This document shows positions 23,539 through 31,899 of a stretch of DNA of 40,069 nucleotides, one piece after another (positions within the stretch are counted from its first letter, which is position 1; every line of letters begins with the position of its first letter). A program made the translations under genes and the position numbers. The stretch spans positions 1-40,069 of the forward strand of contig JACPVC010000152.1 of assembly GCA_016191955.1 (NCBI GenBank), in the 5' to 3' direction. Origin of the DNA: Chloroflexota bacterium (GTDB lineage: Bacteria > Chloroflexota > Anaerolineae > Anaerolineales > Villigracilaceae). The notes under the pieces were generated by a model. That model was given only the letters and a program-made list of their open reading frames with translations, was not told where the DNA came from and did not search any database.

Positions 23539-23914
23539 CTCACCTCTTGCCATCGTCGTAGAAGATGACCCCTATCTTTCCGAGATCTATACCGACACTT
23601 TACGCAGCATTGGCATCACCGTGGAAAGTTATCACGACGGCGAAAGCGCCATGCAAAGACTCAAGACCGTCACGCCGGACCTCGTCATCCTCGATCTGAA
23701 CCTCCCCAAATATTCCGGCATCGAAATCTTTCATGACCTGCGCAACCAGCCGCAGACCGCGGAGACCTGGGTGCTGATCGTCACCGCCAACCCGGCGCAA
23801 GCCGCCGAACTCACCGAAGCCGAGATCGAAAGCCAGAACCTGCTCGTACTCACCAAACCGATCAGCGTGGATCAGCTCGACCAACTCGCCCAGCGGCTTA
23901 TCTTTCGTAAATAA
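23531..23914 (+). CDS. Single-domain response regulator (CheY-like receiver)
   Basis: The 127-aa receiver domain has the acidic pocket EDDP (residues 11-14), the phospho-acceptor D55 in LVILDLNLPKYSG, the conserved Thr in VLIVTANP and the Lys in VLTKPIS. There is no output domain, so it signals by protein contact or acts in a phosphorelay. It overlaps the kinase gene and is surely its partner. A short intergenic stretch with a new promoter follows. Confidence 0.92.
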   Translation: MSNSPLAIVVEDDPYLSEIYTDTLRSIGITVESYHDGESAMQRLKTVTPDLVILDLNLPKYSGIEIFHDLRNQPQTAETWVLIVTANPAQAAELTEAEIESQNLLVLTKPISVDQLDQLAQRLIFRK

Positions 23915-23937
23915 TCCCCACAAACTTACAAGCAGGA

Positions 23938-23943
23938 TACAAT
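23938..23943 (+). promoter_or_regulatory. -10 box of the methyltransferase gene, leaderless layout
   Basis: TACAAT ends 8 bases before ATG 23952, with no Shine-Dalgarno sequence between them. The next ATG (23958) is also in frame. Confidence 0.5.
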
Positions 23944-23951
23944 CATCCAAT

Positions 23952-24944
23952 ATGGATATGACTTTTGATTCCCTGCGCCCCCTGCTTGACCAAGCCCTCG
24001 CCTCTCACCAGACTTTGAGCGGGTCTGGCCACGAAGAAACGTTTCGCCTCTTCAACGGATTCTATGAAGGCTTTCCCGACCTCGTGTTGGACATCTATGG
24101 ACAAACATTGGTCGTCCATGATTATTCAGAAAATCCCAATTCAACTTTCATTCAAGATATCACCAATCACATCCACACTTCGATAAACTGGCTACGCGCA
24201 GGTATACTCAAAACGCGAAGTGGGGCGACCCAAAAAGAGAAACGCGGCACGCTGCTCTTTGGCGACAGCCCCGACCGCAAGATCAAGGAGCATGGCATCT
24301 GGTATGCCCTCGACCTGACCATGAACCGCGATGCCAGCTTCTATCTCGATACAAGCAACCTGCGTAAGTGGCTTCTTGAAAATATACAAGGCAAATCTGT
24401 GCTCAATACGTTTGCCTACACCGGCAGTTTGGGCGTCGCCGCAGTTGCAGGCGGAGCCTCCAACGTCATACAGACCGACCTTAATCGTCAATTTCTGAAT
24501 CTTGGAAAAGAGTCGTTCACCCTCAACGGTTTCCCCATTCAAAAACAAAATTTCATCGCGCAGGATTTCTTCTCTGTTGCGGCACGCTTCAAAGCCGGCA
24601 AACAAACCTTCGACTGCGTCATCATCGACCCGCCCTTCTTCTCCACCACCTCGCGCGGCAAAGTGGACCTGGAACACGAAAGCGAACGGCTTATCAATAA
24701 AGTCCGCCCGCTGATTAACGATGGTGGGATTCTCATCGCCATCAACAACGCCGTCTTCTTCAGCGGGAAGGAATACATGCAAACGCTGGATGAACTCTGC
24801 AAAGGCGGCTATCTCAGCATTCGCGAGTTAATCCCTGTGCCAGAAGATTTCATCGGCATGAACCGGGTTGGCAACCCCATCACGGACCCTGCGCCATTCA
24901 ATCACTCCACCAAAATTGCAATCTTGGATGTGAAACGAAAATGA
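23952..24944 (+). CDS. Class I SAM-dependent methyltransferase, RlmI-like rRNA (cytosine) family
   Basis: The 330-aa protein has an N-terminal domain (LFNGFYEGFPDLVLDIYGQT) and a middle EEHB-like part (GIWYALDLTMNRDASFYLDT, with the D..R..F..D motif preceding the Rossmann fold of RlmI/RlmK). The SAM domain follows: VLNTFAYTGSLGVAAVAGGA (motif I), IQTDLN (motif II), DCVIIDPPFFSTTSRG (motif IV) and GGILIAINNA. The N-terminal PUA domain of E. coli RlmI is absent. Members methylate 23S rRNA cytosines; the exact target cannot be read. There is an odd R-A-G-I-L-K-T-R-S stretch, but all catalytic motifs look intact. Confidence 0.85.
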   Translation: MDMTFDSLRPLLDQALASHQTLSGSGHEETFRLFNGFYEGFPDLVLDIYGQTLVVHDYSENPNSTFIQDITNHIHTSINWLRAGILKTRSGATQKEKRGTLLFGDSPDRKIKEHGIWYALDLTMNRDASFYLDTSNLRKWLLENIQGKSVLNTFAYTGSLGVAAVAGGASNVIQTDLNRQFLNLGKESFTLNGFPIQKQNFIAQDFFSVAARFKAGKQTFDCVIIDPPFFSTTSRGKVDLEHESERLINKVRPLINDGGILIAINNAVFFSGKEYMQTLDELCKGGYLSIRELIPVPEDFIGMNRVGNPITDPAPFNHSTKIAILDVKRK

Positions 24945-25000
24945 CCGGACTTCGTCCCCGTCAAAGATACGGAGCGGGCAATGAGTGGAAAAGATCCAGG

Positions 25001-26038
25001 TCAAACTTCCTTTTTGTGAGCCATCACTGCAAAGACCCCCGCAAGAAATAACGCCGAAATAATAATTGCGACTACGCCAAACGCAGAGCCTGGCTGTTCT
25101 TGAAGACTTTGTGGTGTTGCCGTTACAGGAAATGGAGTTTGCGATGGCGTCCCTGTTTGAATAATAGGAAGATCGATTACTTGAGTTGTCGTACCTGGCA
25201 CAGCGGGTGCGGGTAGAGTGGCATCCGTGCGTACGAGTAAGGTCTGCCCTTCATAAACTGTTGTCGATTCCCCCAAGTTATTCAGTCCTTGAATCTGTTT
25301 GATCGTGATCCCATAAGCGACGGCGATGCTCCATAACGTCTGCCCGTATAGCGCCTCGTGATAGACCCTGCCGTCCGGAAAGGGCGTGTTCAATACCACA
25401 GGGATGGAATACTGCGGCAAAACCCCGTTGATCGCTGCCTGTGTTTCCATTTGTGAATATGCCATTTGAGTTTGAGGAATACCCGCGAGAATGGACGCGG
25501 CATTCGACTGCATTTGTCCGCTGCGGGTTTGAAGGGCGGTCTCGATCACTATAACAAATTGACCATCCCAAACCGCGACTCCCGCGCCGATGTCGCTGCG
25601 ATATATAGAGAGCATGGTATTCTCGTGCAGATCATCGCCAAGCCACATTTGAATAGCATCTTCCGCCGTTTGAGCGGATCCCCAATTCTCGGAACGATAG
25701 CCATCCAGGGTGAGGTCGCCAGAAAGCGGATAGCCCAACGACATCATCCACTGACCTAATGTCATGCCACTTGGTCGCCAGTGACCGGGCAAGCCGGAGG
25801 CGATTCCGTTGGCTTGTTCCTGCGCGATCTGCATCAGCACAGGGTGGGCATACAAAGCGGGCAACCCATAAGACAAACGCAGGTTATTGACCGCGTTGAT
25901 AATATCCGCTGGAGAGGGCGGCGCGCCCAGGGTTGGGGTAGGTCCGATATCCTGTGCTTCGGCGGGGGAAGAGAAAATCAAAAACGAAAGAATCAATAGA
26001 GCAAGAAGGAGTGCGATTTTTAGTTTCATCCCATACAT
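25001..26038 (-). CDS. Secreted CAP/SCP-domain protein with LysM and C-terminal membrane anchor
   Basis: The 345-aa protein (ATG 26038; ATG 26029 is equally possible) has a signal peptide (LKIALLLALLILSFLIFSSP, then AEAQ), a CAP domain (about residues 45-175) with NNLRLSYGLPALYAHPVLMQ, the SENWGSAQ segment, HENTMLSIYRSDIGAGVAVW and FVIVIETALQ, and a LysM domain (YHEALYGQTLWSIAVAYGIT to YEGQTLLVR). A Pro/Thr linker follows, then a C-terminal helix (FGVVAIIISALFLAGVFAVM) with a basic end. It should sit outside the cell, anchored at the C-terminus, bound to glycan by LysM. Bacterial CAP proteins are poorly understood. It converges with the methyltransferase gene. Confidence 0.85.
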   Translation of the reverse strand: MYGMKLKIALLLALLILSFLIFSSPAEAQDIGPTPTLGAPPSPADIINAVNNLRLSYGLPALYAHPVLMQIAQEQANGIASGLPGHWRPSGMTLGQWMMSLGYPLSGDLTLDGYRSENWGSAQTAEDAIQMWLGDDLHENTMLSIYRSDIGAGVAVWDGQFVIVIETALQTRSGQMQSNAASILAGIPQTQMAYSQMETQAAINGVLPQYSIPVVLNTPFPDGRVYHEALYGQTLWSIAVAYGITIKQIQGLNNLGESTTVYEGQTLLVRTDATLPAPAVPGTTTQVIDLPIIQTGTPSQTPFPVTATPQSLQEQPGSAFGVVAIIISALFLAGVFAVMAHKKEV

Positions 26039-26434
26039 ATAGTTGCATATCCCGCCTAAATCATAACAGGGAAAAATGAAACTATGTCACTGTGAGCAAG
26101 GTTGTTAGAAAATGGCTCAAAGCCGCCATCCTTTGCGAAGCATCCTGTGGACGGCAGCGTTTGGTGAGCAAATCCTTCGCCGAGGACAGCGAAGGGAGCA
26201 AACTCATCTACAAACATTTTAGTACATCCTTGCGGTATAAGAGATGCTTCGCTTCGTTACTAAGAAACAAGGATTTTCAAACCCTTTTTTGCCGCGAATT
26301 TCGCGAATTCACACTGATTTTAAAACCAATTCGCGAAAATTCGCGTAATCCGCGGCTGAAGCTCTTGTTTCTTTGGCTTGGAACAGCGATCCCTTTCCGT
26401 CGTGGCTTTACTCAGAATGACATAATGACTTTAA
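26039..26434. other. Gene-free gap with palindromic repeats
   Basis: No convincing gene. The stretch holds CCTTCG/CGAAGG-type short inverted pairs (about 26167-26198), a perfect-armed palindrome at 26291-26356, and a half copy of an ACTCAGAATGACA-type dispersed repeat near 26409-26425. It separates the start of the CAP gene from the end of der, both on minus. Confidence 0.6.
26291..26356. repeat. GCGAATT palindromic repeat
   Basis: GCCGCGAATT-TCGCGAATT on the left and AATTCGCG-AAAATTCGCG..CGCGGC on the right form an imperfect inverted repeat of nearly 25 bp around a short AT-rich centre. The sequence type recurs in unrelated bacterial genomes as an intergenic element. Function unknown. Confidence 0.65.
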
Positions 26435-27799
26435 TTATTCCCTTCTACCCTTCAATACAATGCGAATGGGCGTGCCGAGGAAGCCGTACTCCGCGCGGAT
26501 TTGATTCTCCAAATAGCGCATGTAGGTGAAGTGCATCAGCGACGGTTCGTTGACATAGATCATGAAGGTCGGTGGGTCGCTGCGGACCTGGGTGCCGTAA
26601 TACATTCTGAGCGCGCGCCCGGCATGCGTAGGGTGCGGATGTGCATCCTGTGCAGCATGGATGATCTCATTGATCTTGGAAGTTGTCAGGCGTGCGAGGC
26701 GTTCTTCCTGAACGCGCAATGCCAGCGGCATCACCTGATCCACCCGCTGACCGGTCTTGGCGGAGATGTACAGAATGGGGACGTAGGAGACGAAATTCAG
26801 GTCGTTCAGAATTTTCTCGGTATAGGCATCCATGGTGGTGTTGTCTTTTTCGATGGCGTCCCATTTGTTGACCAGCACCACGCATGACTTCCATTCATCT
26901 TTAATGAAGCCTGCGATGTGTGCGTCTTGGGATGTGATGCCCGTCGTGGCGTCGATCATTAATAAGGAAACGTCTGCGCGTTCGATGGCTTTGAAAGAAC
27001 GGATAACGCTGTATTCTTCCACGCCTTTTTCGATCTTCCCGCGCCGACGGATGCCCGCCGTATCGATCAGGGTGATGGGCAGCCCGCCGAACTCGATGTT
27101 CATGTCGATGGCGTCGCGGGTCGTCCCAGCAATGGGGCTGACGATCACACGTTCCTCGCCGACCAGCTTATTAAGCAGGCTGGATTTCCCCGCATTCGGT
27201 TTACCGACGATGGCGATCTTGATGTTATTGTCTTCTTCATCCTCTTTTTGTTCGGGGAAGGCAGATACGAGTGCATCAAGCAGGTCGCCGGTGCTGGTTC
27301 CATGAATGGCAGAGATGGCGTAAGGTTCGCCCAAGCCAAGTTCGTAAAACTCTGGAGCCCGCTCGCGGCGCTCTCTTGATTCGCATTTGTTTACGACCAA
27401 AAAGATGGGCGGCAGGAAGGAGCCATCTGGCTGTTTCCTCTGCATGCGGCGCAAAATATCCGCCACTTCGCGGTCGGGTTCGGTGACACCCGTCTCGACA
27501 TCGACAACAAAAAGGATGGCGTCGGCTTCTTGAATGGCAGCTTGAGCCTGTCGGCGTATGTCCCCGATAAAATCAACGGAACCAGTCGAGAGCGGAGTCC
27601 GACCGCCGTGAGTCGGGTCGATGCCGCCTGTGTCAACGACAGTAAAAGCGCGAGCGTTCCACTCCGCATCGCCGAAGAGTCGGTCCCGGGTTGTGCCAGG
27701 GGTGTCGTCAACAATTGCCATCCGTTCGCCAACAAGGCGGTTGAACAGCGTGGATTTACCGACGTTCGGTCGGCCTACAAGTGCAACAATAGGTTTCAT
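26435..27799 (-). CDS. der: Ribosome assembly GTPase Der (EngA)
   Basis: Der is a two-GTPase-domain protein needed for 50S subunit assembly. The 454-aa protein has G domain 1 (GRPNVGKST, DTPGTTRDR, DTGGID, NKCE), an acidic linker (QKEDEEDNN), G domain 2 (GKPNAGKSS, AGTTRDAID, DTAGIRRRG, NKWD, ISAKTGQ) and the C-terminal KH-like domain ending GTPIRIVLKGRRE. Length and order are standard. It starts 14 bases after the YbbR gene stop, so it is part of the coaE-cdaA-ybbR-der run. A TAAAAT box six bases before the ATG may add a local promoter. Confidence 0.97.
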   Translation of the reverse strand: MKPIVALVGRPNVGKSTLFNRLVGERMAIVDDTPGTTRDRLFGDAEWNARAFTVVDTGGIDPTHGGRTPLSTGSVDFIGDIRRQAQAAIQEADAILFVVDVETGVTEPDREVADILRRMQRKQPDGSFLPPIFLVVNKCESRERRERAPEFYELGLGEPYAISAIHGTSTGDLLDALVSAFPEQKEDEEDNNIKIAIVGKPNAGKSSLLNKLVGEERVIVSPIAGTTRDAIDMNIEFGGLPITLIDTAGIRRRGKIEKGVEEYSVIRSFKAIERADVSLLMIDATTGITSQDAHIAGFIKDEWKSCVVLVNKWDAIEKDNTTMDAYTEKILNDLNFVSYVPILYISAKTGQRVDQVMPLALRVQEERLARLTTSKINEIIHAAQDAHPHPTHAGRALRMYYGTQVRSDPPTFMIYVNEPSLMHFTYMRYLENQIRAEYGFLGTPIRIVLKGRRE

Positions 27800-27813
27800 G
27801 GGTTTATTTTACT

Positions 27814-29073
27814 TTATGGTTTGGGGGTTGGCGTGGGTGTGGGCGTTACCGCGTCGAGCGGGGTCAGCGCCACTTCGATGGTATTCGGCAGGATCGACTC
27901 CACGACGACGTTTGCGACAAGCACTTCCACATTCGGTGTTAGTTGATACTTGCCCGCAGTAAGCCCGCTCAAGTCTACTGTAACGCGGACGGATTGGCGC
28001 GTGAGTTTTTCCAACAATGGCAGCGGGCCGGAAAGGATGATGTCGACGTTGGATGGCGAGATATGTACATTCAAGTCCTTATCCAAACCGACGATCTCGA
28101 TGCGTTCGCTGGATATTGTGACGCTGCTTTCTATCGGTGAGACGCCCGCCTGCACCAGCACCGTCTGTTCGCCAATGACGGAGATGCCTGCGGGCAGGCT
28201 AAGTTTCAGGCGCGTGGTGATATCGTCCTGTGCGTTTTGCAAATCTAATGGCTGAGTCTCCAGCACACCGGGCAGGCTGTTGACGATCTCCGGGTCGGTG
28301 GAATAGATTGTGACTACGGGCGGTGAGACTGATATATCGGTGAGACGGTATCCGCTTGCCACACGTCCGAGCGTTGTGACCTTCACTGCCACATCGCGAT
28401 ACCCGCCCTGCTGAATCACCGGCAGAACAACATGTACGGTTTCGGGAGATACCGTCACGCCGTTCACCACCTGACCGCGCTCATCAAGCACTTCTACTTT
28501 GACGGATTGGTCAAAGTTTTCCCGGATGCGGTTCAAGTCGATGGATACCCGCGTGCGGATCACTTTCTCGACCTGCGACTGGGCGCCAGACACGATAACG
28601 GTCACCGGGTCGAGGCTGACATCTCCTACCTGATAACCAACGGCGGACTCGCCTGCAACGCGAAGATCCACATCCATAGACTTTGTAATAAGCGGTTCGA
28701 GGGCGAAGGTGAACGTCTTTGGTGAAATGGAAACGATCTGAACCGGGCGAGCGGCGACCTGAATTTGCAAGTCGAGAGAATGCTCGCCCGAACTCAAGCC
28801 GGATATATCCAAAATGGCGCTGACGATGCTTGGGTCATCTTCGATCAACGCCCAAACTGAGCTTGGCGCGCGCAAGGTCACTGCCACTTCTTCTGGGATG
28901 GACTCGCTGAAGACCAGGTTCGAAGGTTGACCGATGACCTGCACAGGCACAGGAGCATCCAGGGTGCGGGTCTGGTCGGGGTCGGCGGAGGTGACCGAAG
29001 AGATCCACACGGCGACAGCCAGCGCCAATGCCCAAAAGAATGTGCGGTAATTCTCGACGATCCAGCGAATCAT
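27814..29073 (-). CDS. cdaR: YbbR-domain protein, CdaR-like regulator of diadenylate cyclase
   Basis: CdaR is a membrane-anchored extracytoplasmic protein that modulates CdaA. The 419-aa protein has one N-terminal membrane helix (YRTFFWALALAVAVWISSVT) and at least four YbbR-type beta repeats. Each has a V-x-V-x-(x)-G/A-P-x-x-x-(V/L)-x-x-(V/I) pattern, such as VIVSGAQSQVEKVIRTRVSI and VDIILSGPLPLLEKLTRQSV. It ends in a Pro/Thr tail (TPTPTPTPKP). It starts 9 bases after the cdaA stop on the same strand, the conserved order. The glmM gene that often follows in Firmicutes is absent; der follows instead. Confidence 0.9.
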   Translation of the reverse strand: MIRWIVENYRTFFWALALAVAVWISSVTSADPDQTRTLDAPVPVQVIGQPSNLVFSESIPEEVAVTLRAPSSVWALIEDDPSIVSAILDISGLSSGEHSLDLQIQVAARPVQIVSISPKTFTFALEPLITKSMDVDLRVAGESAVGYQVGDVSLDPVTVIVSGAQSQVEKVIRTRVSIDLNRIRENFDQSVKVEVLDERGQVVNGVTVSPETVHVVLPVIQQGGYRDVAVKVTTLGRVASGYRLTDISVSPPVVTIYSTDPEIVNSLPGVLETQPLDLQNAQDDITTRLKLSLPAGISVIGEQTVLVQAGVSPIESSVTISSERIEIVGLDKDLNVHISPSNVDIILSGPLPLLEKLTRQSVRVTVDLSGLTAGKYQLTPNVEVLVANVVVESILPNTIEVALTPLDAVTPTPTPTPKP

Positions 29074-29082
29074 TTTAATTTT

Positions 29083-29982
29083 CTACTTTTCTTCCTTCCG
29101 GCGAATCCTGCCGGAAAATAACCTGCCGATAAACCCGGCTCTCTGTTCCGCGCCGCTTGGGCGGAAGAACGCCGTCAAAATATTCTCAAGCCGTTCGGGG
29201 TCGAGGCGGCGCAGCATCCTACCGGAATGCGCGATGGAGATGGCGCCGGTTTCCTCAGAGACCACAATGGCAATCGCATCGCTTACTTCCGAGATACCGA
29301 GCGAGGCGCGGTGACGTAAGCCCATCTGGCGTTCGGGGGTGCGGTTCAAAATTCCGCTTGCCGATAAGGGTAACACACAAGATGCGGCGGCAACTTGCGA
29401 ATCCACGATAATGACGCCGCCATCGTGCAGGGGAGTGTTGGGATAAAAAACTTGCAGCAATAATTCCGGTGTGACTTTTGCATTCAATTGCACACCGGTC
29501 TGAGTGTAATCATCGAGATGATCCAGCCGCTGCATGACGATCAATGCGCCATGCTTGCGCGCCGAGAGTCTTGCCGCGGCTCCCACCACTGCGCGGATGG
29601 TCTCTTCGAGGGCGGAATCGGCTGGTTTCGACGTGACAGGCAAAAAGGTCCCGGCACGACCGATGCGTTCCAACGTGCGGCGAATCTCTGGCGCGAAGAT
29701 CACCGGCAGGGCAAGTAACATCGCTGGAAGGGCGTTCCTTGCGAACCAGGAGAAGGCAGGCAGTTCAACCAGGCTTGTTATCAACGTGATCGCCACGATC
29801 AGCATAATCATGCCGCGCAACAATGCCATGGCTTGCGTATCCCGCAGGGAATATAGCAGCACAAAGAAAATCAGCGTGACGAGCATGATGTCCAGCACGC
29901 TCAGCCAGCTGACACGTTGAAAGATAAAGAAGAGGTTGTTCAGAAATTCAGTCACGTGTAATTGGGACGGATTCTCCGTCAC
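29083..29982 (-). CDS. cdaA: Diadenylate cyclase CdaA (c-di-AMP synthase)
   Basis: CdaA joins two ATP into c-di-AMP, a regulator of potassium, osmotic balance and the wall. The start is GTG 29982. The 299-aa protein has three N-terminal membrane helices (about residues 22-95), then the DAC domain: KHGALIVMQRLDHLDDYTQT, FYPNTPLHDGGVIIVDSQVA (the DGA motif appears as DGG) and MGLRHRASLGISEVSDAIAI (RHR motif), with VSEETGAISIAHSG near the end. A basic tail follows. The DGG and RHRAS variants are close to consensus and should be active. It is followed immediately by cdaR, and lies about 50 bases downstream of coaE. Confidence 0.95.
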   Translation of the reverse strand: MTENPSQLHVTEFLNNLFFIFQRVSWLSVLDIMLVTLIFFVLLYSLRDTQAMALLRGMIMLIVAITLITSLVELPAFSWFARNALPAMLLALPVIFAPEIRRTLERIGRAGTFLPVTSKPADSALEETIRAVVGAAARLSARKHGALIVMQRLDHLDDYTQTGVQLNAKVTPELLLQVFYPNTPLHDGGVIIVDSQVAAASCVLPLSASGILNRTPERQMGLRHRASLGISEVSDAIAIVVSEETGAISIAHSGRMLRRLDPERLENILTAFFRPSGAEQRAGFIGRLFSGRIRRKEEK

Positions 29983-30030
29983 GGCTGTCAGTTATGGATG
30001 TGCCCCAAATCCACCTTGATTGGGTCCAGC

Positions 30031-31170
30031 CTAGATCGGACGGAGAACGCGGTCCTGCCTTAATTGTTTAAAGTAAAGCATGCTGCCAGCCGGTGACGCT
30101 TCTTCGGCGGCTTCCTGCCATGCCTGCACACCGAGGGTTTCAGGCGTGCGTTTTTCGTATCCAAGTTTTTGCCAGATGGCATCCTGAGCGGCGAGGTTAT
30201 CCATGGCGAAGATCAATGAGGCTTCGCTTTGCAATTCGCCCGATGCGCTTTCCACGCCCTTGACGAGAGTCTCGAGCGCCTTGGAGACATCGATGTTGTC
30301 TTCGAGGAAAATATCGGTCGTGCGCGTGACAAGGTTCTCCACCTGCCAGCCCGCCACACCGACTACCTGACCGTCCATTTGCAGGAGCATGTAGGCTTTA
30401 TCGCCAAAGCTTTCCATGACTTCGCCCACGTTCATCTTGCGCTTGCCTTTGCTCAAGCGAGTCACCAGCTCTGCGATGGAGGATGCATGTTTTGGTTTGC
30501 CGCGCTGGGCTGAAAGTTCGCCGGTGGGCTTTTTGATGGTGAGCGTATCCGGCAGAGCATCCTTTGCGCCGGGGATGATTTCCTTCCACGCTTCGTTGAC
30601 CTGCTTCCATAGTTCATCATACGAACCCGTGTTCGTGATGACCATGTTTGCCATATTCACTTTTGCGCTCTGTGCCGACTGTGCGCGGATGCGTTCCTGT
30701 GCCTGGTCACGAGTGAAGCCGCGCTTGCGCATCAGCCGTTCCACCTGGATGACTTCCGGCGCGTTCGCAACCCAGATCGAATCGCATGTCTTGCGCAAAT
30801 CGCCTTCGAGGAGTTTGATCGCTTCGATGACGATCACAGGCTGGGTGGCGCGTTTGATGAGCATCTCTGTTGCCTGCCGCACCAACGGGTGGACGATCTC
30901 TTCCAACTGGCTCATGGCTTCCGCATCGCTGAAGACCAGGTTACCGAGTTTTTGGCGGTCGATCTCGCCTTCGCGGTTGAGCAGCCACTTCCCGAATTTA
31001 TCGATCACCTGCTGGTAGCCGGGCGCACCCTTGGCGTACGCGCGATGGGTTAACGCGTCGGCGTCGATGGTGTACGCGCCCAAGTGTTCCAACATGCGGC
31101 GCACCACGCTCTTGCCGGTGGCGATGTTTCCAGTCAGACCGATGACAAATTTTCCGGGTATGTTGCTCAA
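30031..31170 (-). CDS. coaE: Dephospho-CoA kinase fused to a C-terminal GNAT-like domain
   Basis: CoaE phosphorylates dephospho-CoA in the last step of CoA synthesis. The best start is TTG 31170, with AGAGGA 5-6 bases upstream (a GTG at 31239 has no spacing). The N-terminal 200 residues are CoaE: P-loop GLTGNIATGKS (residues 11-21), IDADALTHRAY, FGKWLLNREGEIDRQKLGNL, VIEAIKLLEGDL and LMRKRGFTRDQAQERIRAQS. A further 160 residues follow, including MLLQMDGQVVGVAGWQVENL and a final LGYEKRTPETLGVQAWQEAA. These resemble an acetyltransferase-type alpha/beta domain lacking a clear acetyl-CoA loop. Normal CoaE has about 200 aa, so this is a fusion. Confidence 0.9.
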   Translation of the reverse strand: MSNIPGKFVIGLTGNIATGKSVVRRMLEHLGAYTIDADALTHRAYAKGAPGYQQVIDKFGKWLLNREGEIDRQKLGNLVFSDAEAMSQLEEIVHPLVRQATEMLIKRATQPVIVIEAIKLLEGDLRKTCDSIWVANAPEVIQVERLMRKRGFTRDQAQERIRAQSAQSAKVNMANMVITNTGSYDELWKQVNEAWKEIIPGAKDALPDTLTIKKPTGELSAQRGKPKHASSIAELVTRLSKGKRKMNVGEVMESFGDKAYMLLQMDGQVVGVAGWQVENLVTRTTDIFLEDNIDVSKALETLVKGVESASGELQSEASLIFAMDNLAAQDAIWQKLGYEKRTPETLGVQAWQEAAEEASPAGSMLYFKQLRQDRVLRPI

Positions 31171-31319
31171 GGGGATTCCTCTGGGAAATGCTGAAATGTA
31201 CGACTTGTCAATTTTAATGTCTTTTCCAGAAATGTCCACCTTTGCGCGTTGAATCTCCGTGACTTTTGCAAAGTTGTAAAAGAAAATCGAAAATAAAGTA
31301 TAAATTGCTTCCCTTATGG

Positions 31320-31348
31320 TTGACTCTCCCTCCTTCCGCGGGTATCAT
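31320..31348 (+). promoter_or_regulatory. Sigma70-type promoter of rnpB
   Basis: TTGACT (31320-31325), a 17-bp spacer and TATCAT (31343-31348), ending 6 bases before the P1 helix of rnpB at 31355. Confidence 0.8.
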
Positions 31349-31354
31349 GAAAAT

Positions 31355-31820
31355 GCTTCAGGTTGGTCGGGCAGTCGCGGTCCTGCGTTGACGGGATCGA
31401 GGAAAGTCCGCACTCCTATAGAGCACGGCGTCGGATAGCACCCGGGGCGGGGAAGTCCGTCATTCGTTGACGGGAAGATCGCCGAAAGGCGTGAACCTGC
31501 CGGAAAAGGGCCACAGAAACAAACAGCCCCGCGTTTCGCGGGGTGATGGTGAAAAGGTGGTGTAAGAGACCACCGGCGCGCACAGTAATGTGTGTGGCCA
31601 GGTAACCCCCGCCGGGAGCAAGGCCAAGCAGGGACGATTTCGTCTGTGGACGATGGGAGGCTGCTCGCCTCCATACGCGCCCATCCCTCTTGTGGGATGA
31701 GTCAGTCCCGGGTAGGCTGCATCGAGCGGCGCGGTGACGCACCGCCCAGAGAGATGACTGCCCAATGGCGCATTGCGTCATGGACAGAATGCGGCTTATA
31801 GACCAGCCTGAAGCTTTTTT
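31355..31820 (+). ncRNA. rnpB: RNase P RNA, bacterial type A
   Basis: The catalytic RNA of RNase P matures tRNA 5' ends. The 5' strand of P1 (GCTTCAGGTTGGTC, 31355-31368) pairs with the 3' strand GACCAGCCTGAAGC (31801-31814), which runs into a T tract and so also works as terminator. Conserved blocks are visible: GAGGAAAGTCCG near 31390, GGAGCAAGGCCAAGCAGGG near 31614, CCCGGGTAGGCTGC near 31708 and ACAGAATGCGGCTTATAG near 31782. A C-rich/G-rich hairpin (CCCCGCG/CGCGGGG) lies near 31528-31545. Length about 460 nt is slightly long. A strong promoter precedes it and a partial copy of its 3' end follows. Confidence 0.97.
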
Positions 31821-31862
31821 TGTTTGAAGCAGTTTGGACATTCACCCCCATTAAGGGGGCTT

Positions 31863-31892
31863 TGCGACTTATAGACCAACCTGAAGCACTTT
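31863..31892 (+). repeat. Partial duplicate of the rnpB 3' end
   Basis: TGCGACTTATAGACC-AACCTGAAGC (about 31862-31886) copies TGCGGCTTATAGACC-AGCCTGAAGC at 31789-31814 with two changes, again followed by T-rich sequence. A GGGGGT-type hairpin (CCCCC/GGGGG) separates the copies. It could pair with the rnpB 5' strand as a second P1 arm. Confidence 0.75.
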
Positions 31893-31899
31893 TATCGGT

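Noticed and set aside
26092-26529. 145-aa plus-strand ORF upstream of der's 3' end
   Set aside because: It is made of palindromic repeat DNA and antisense der sequence.
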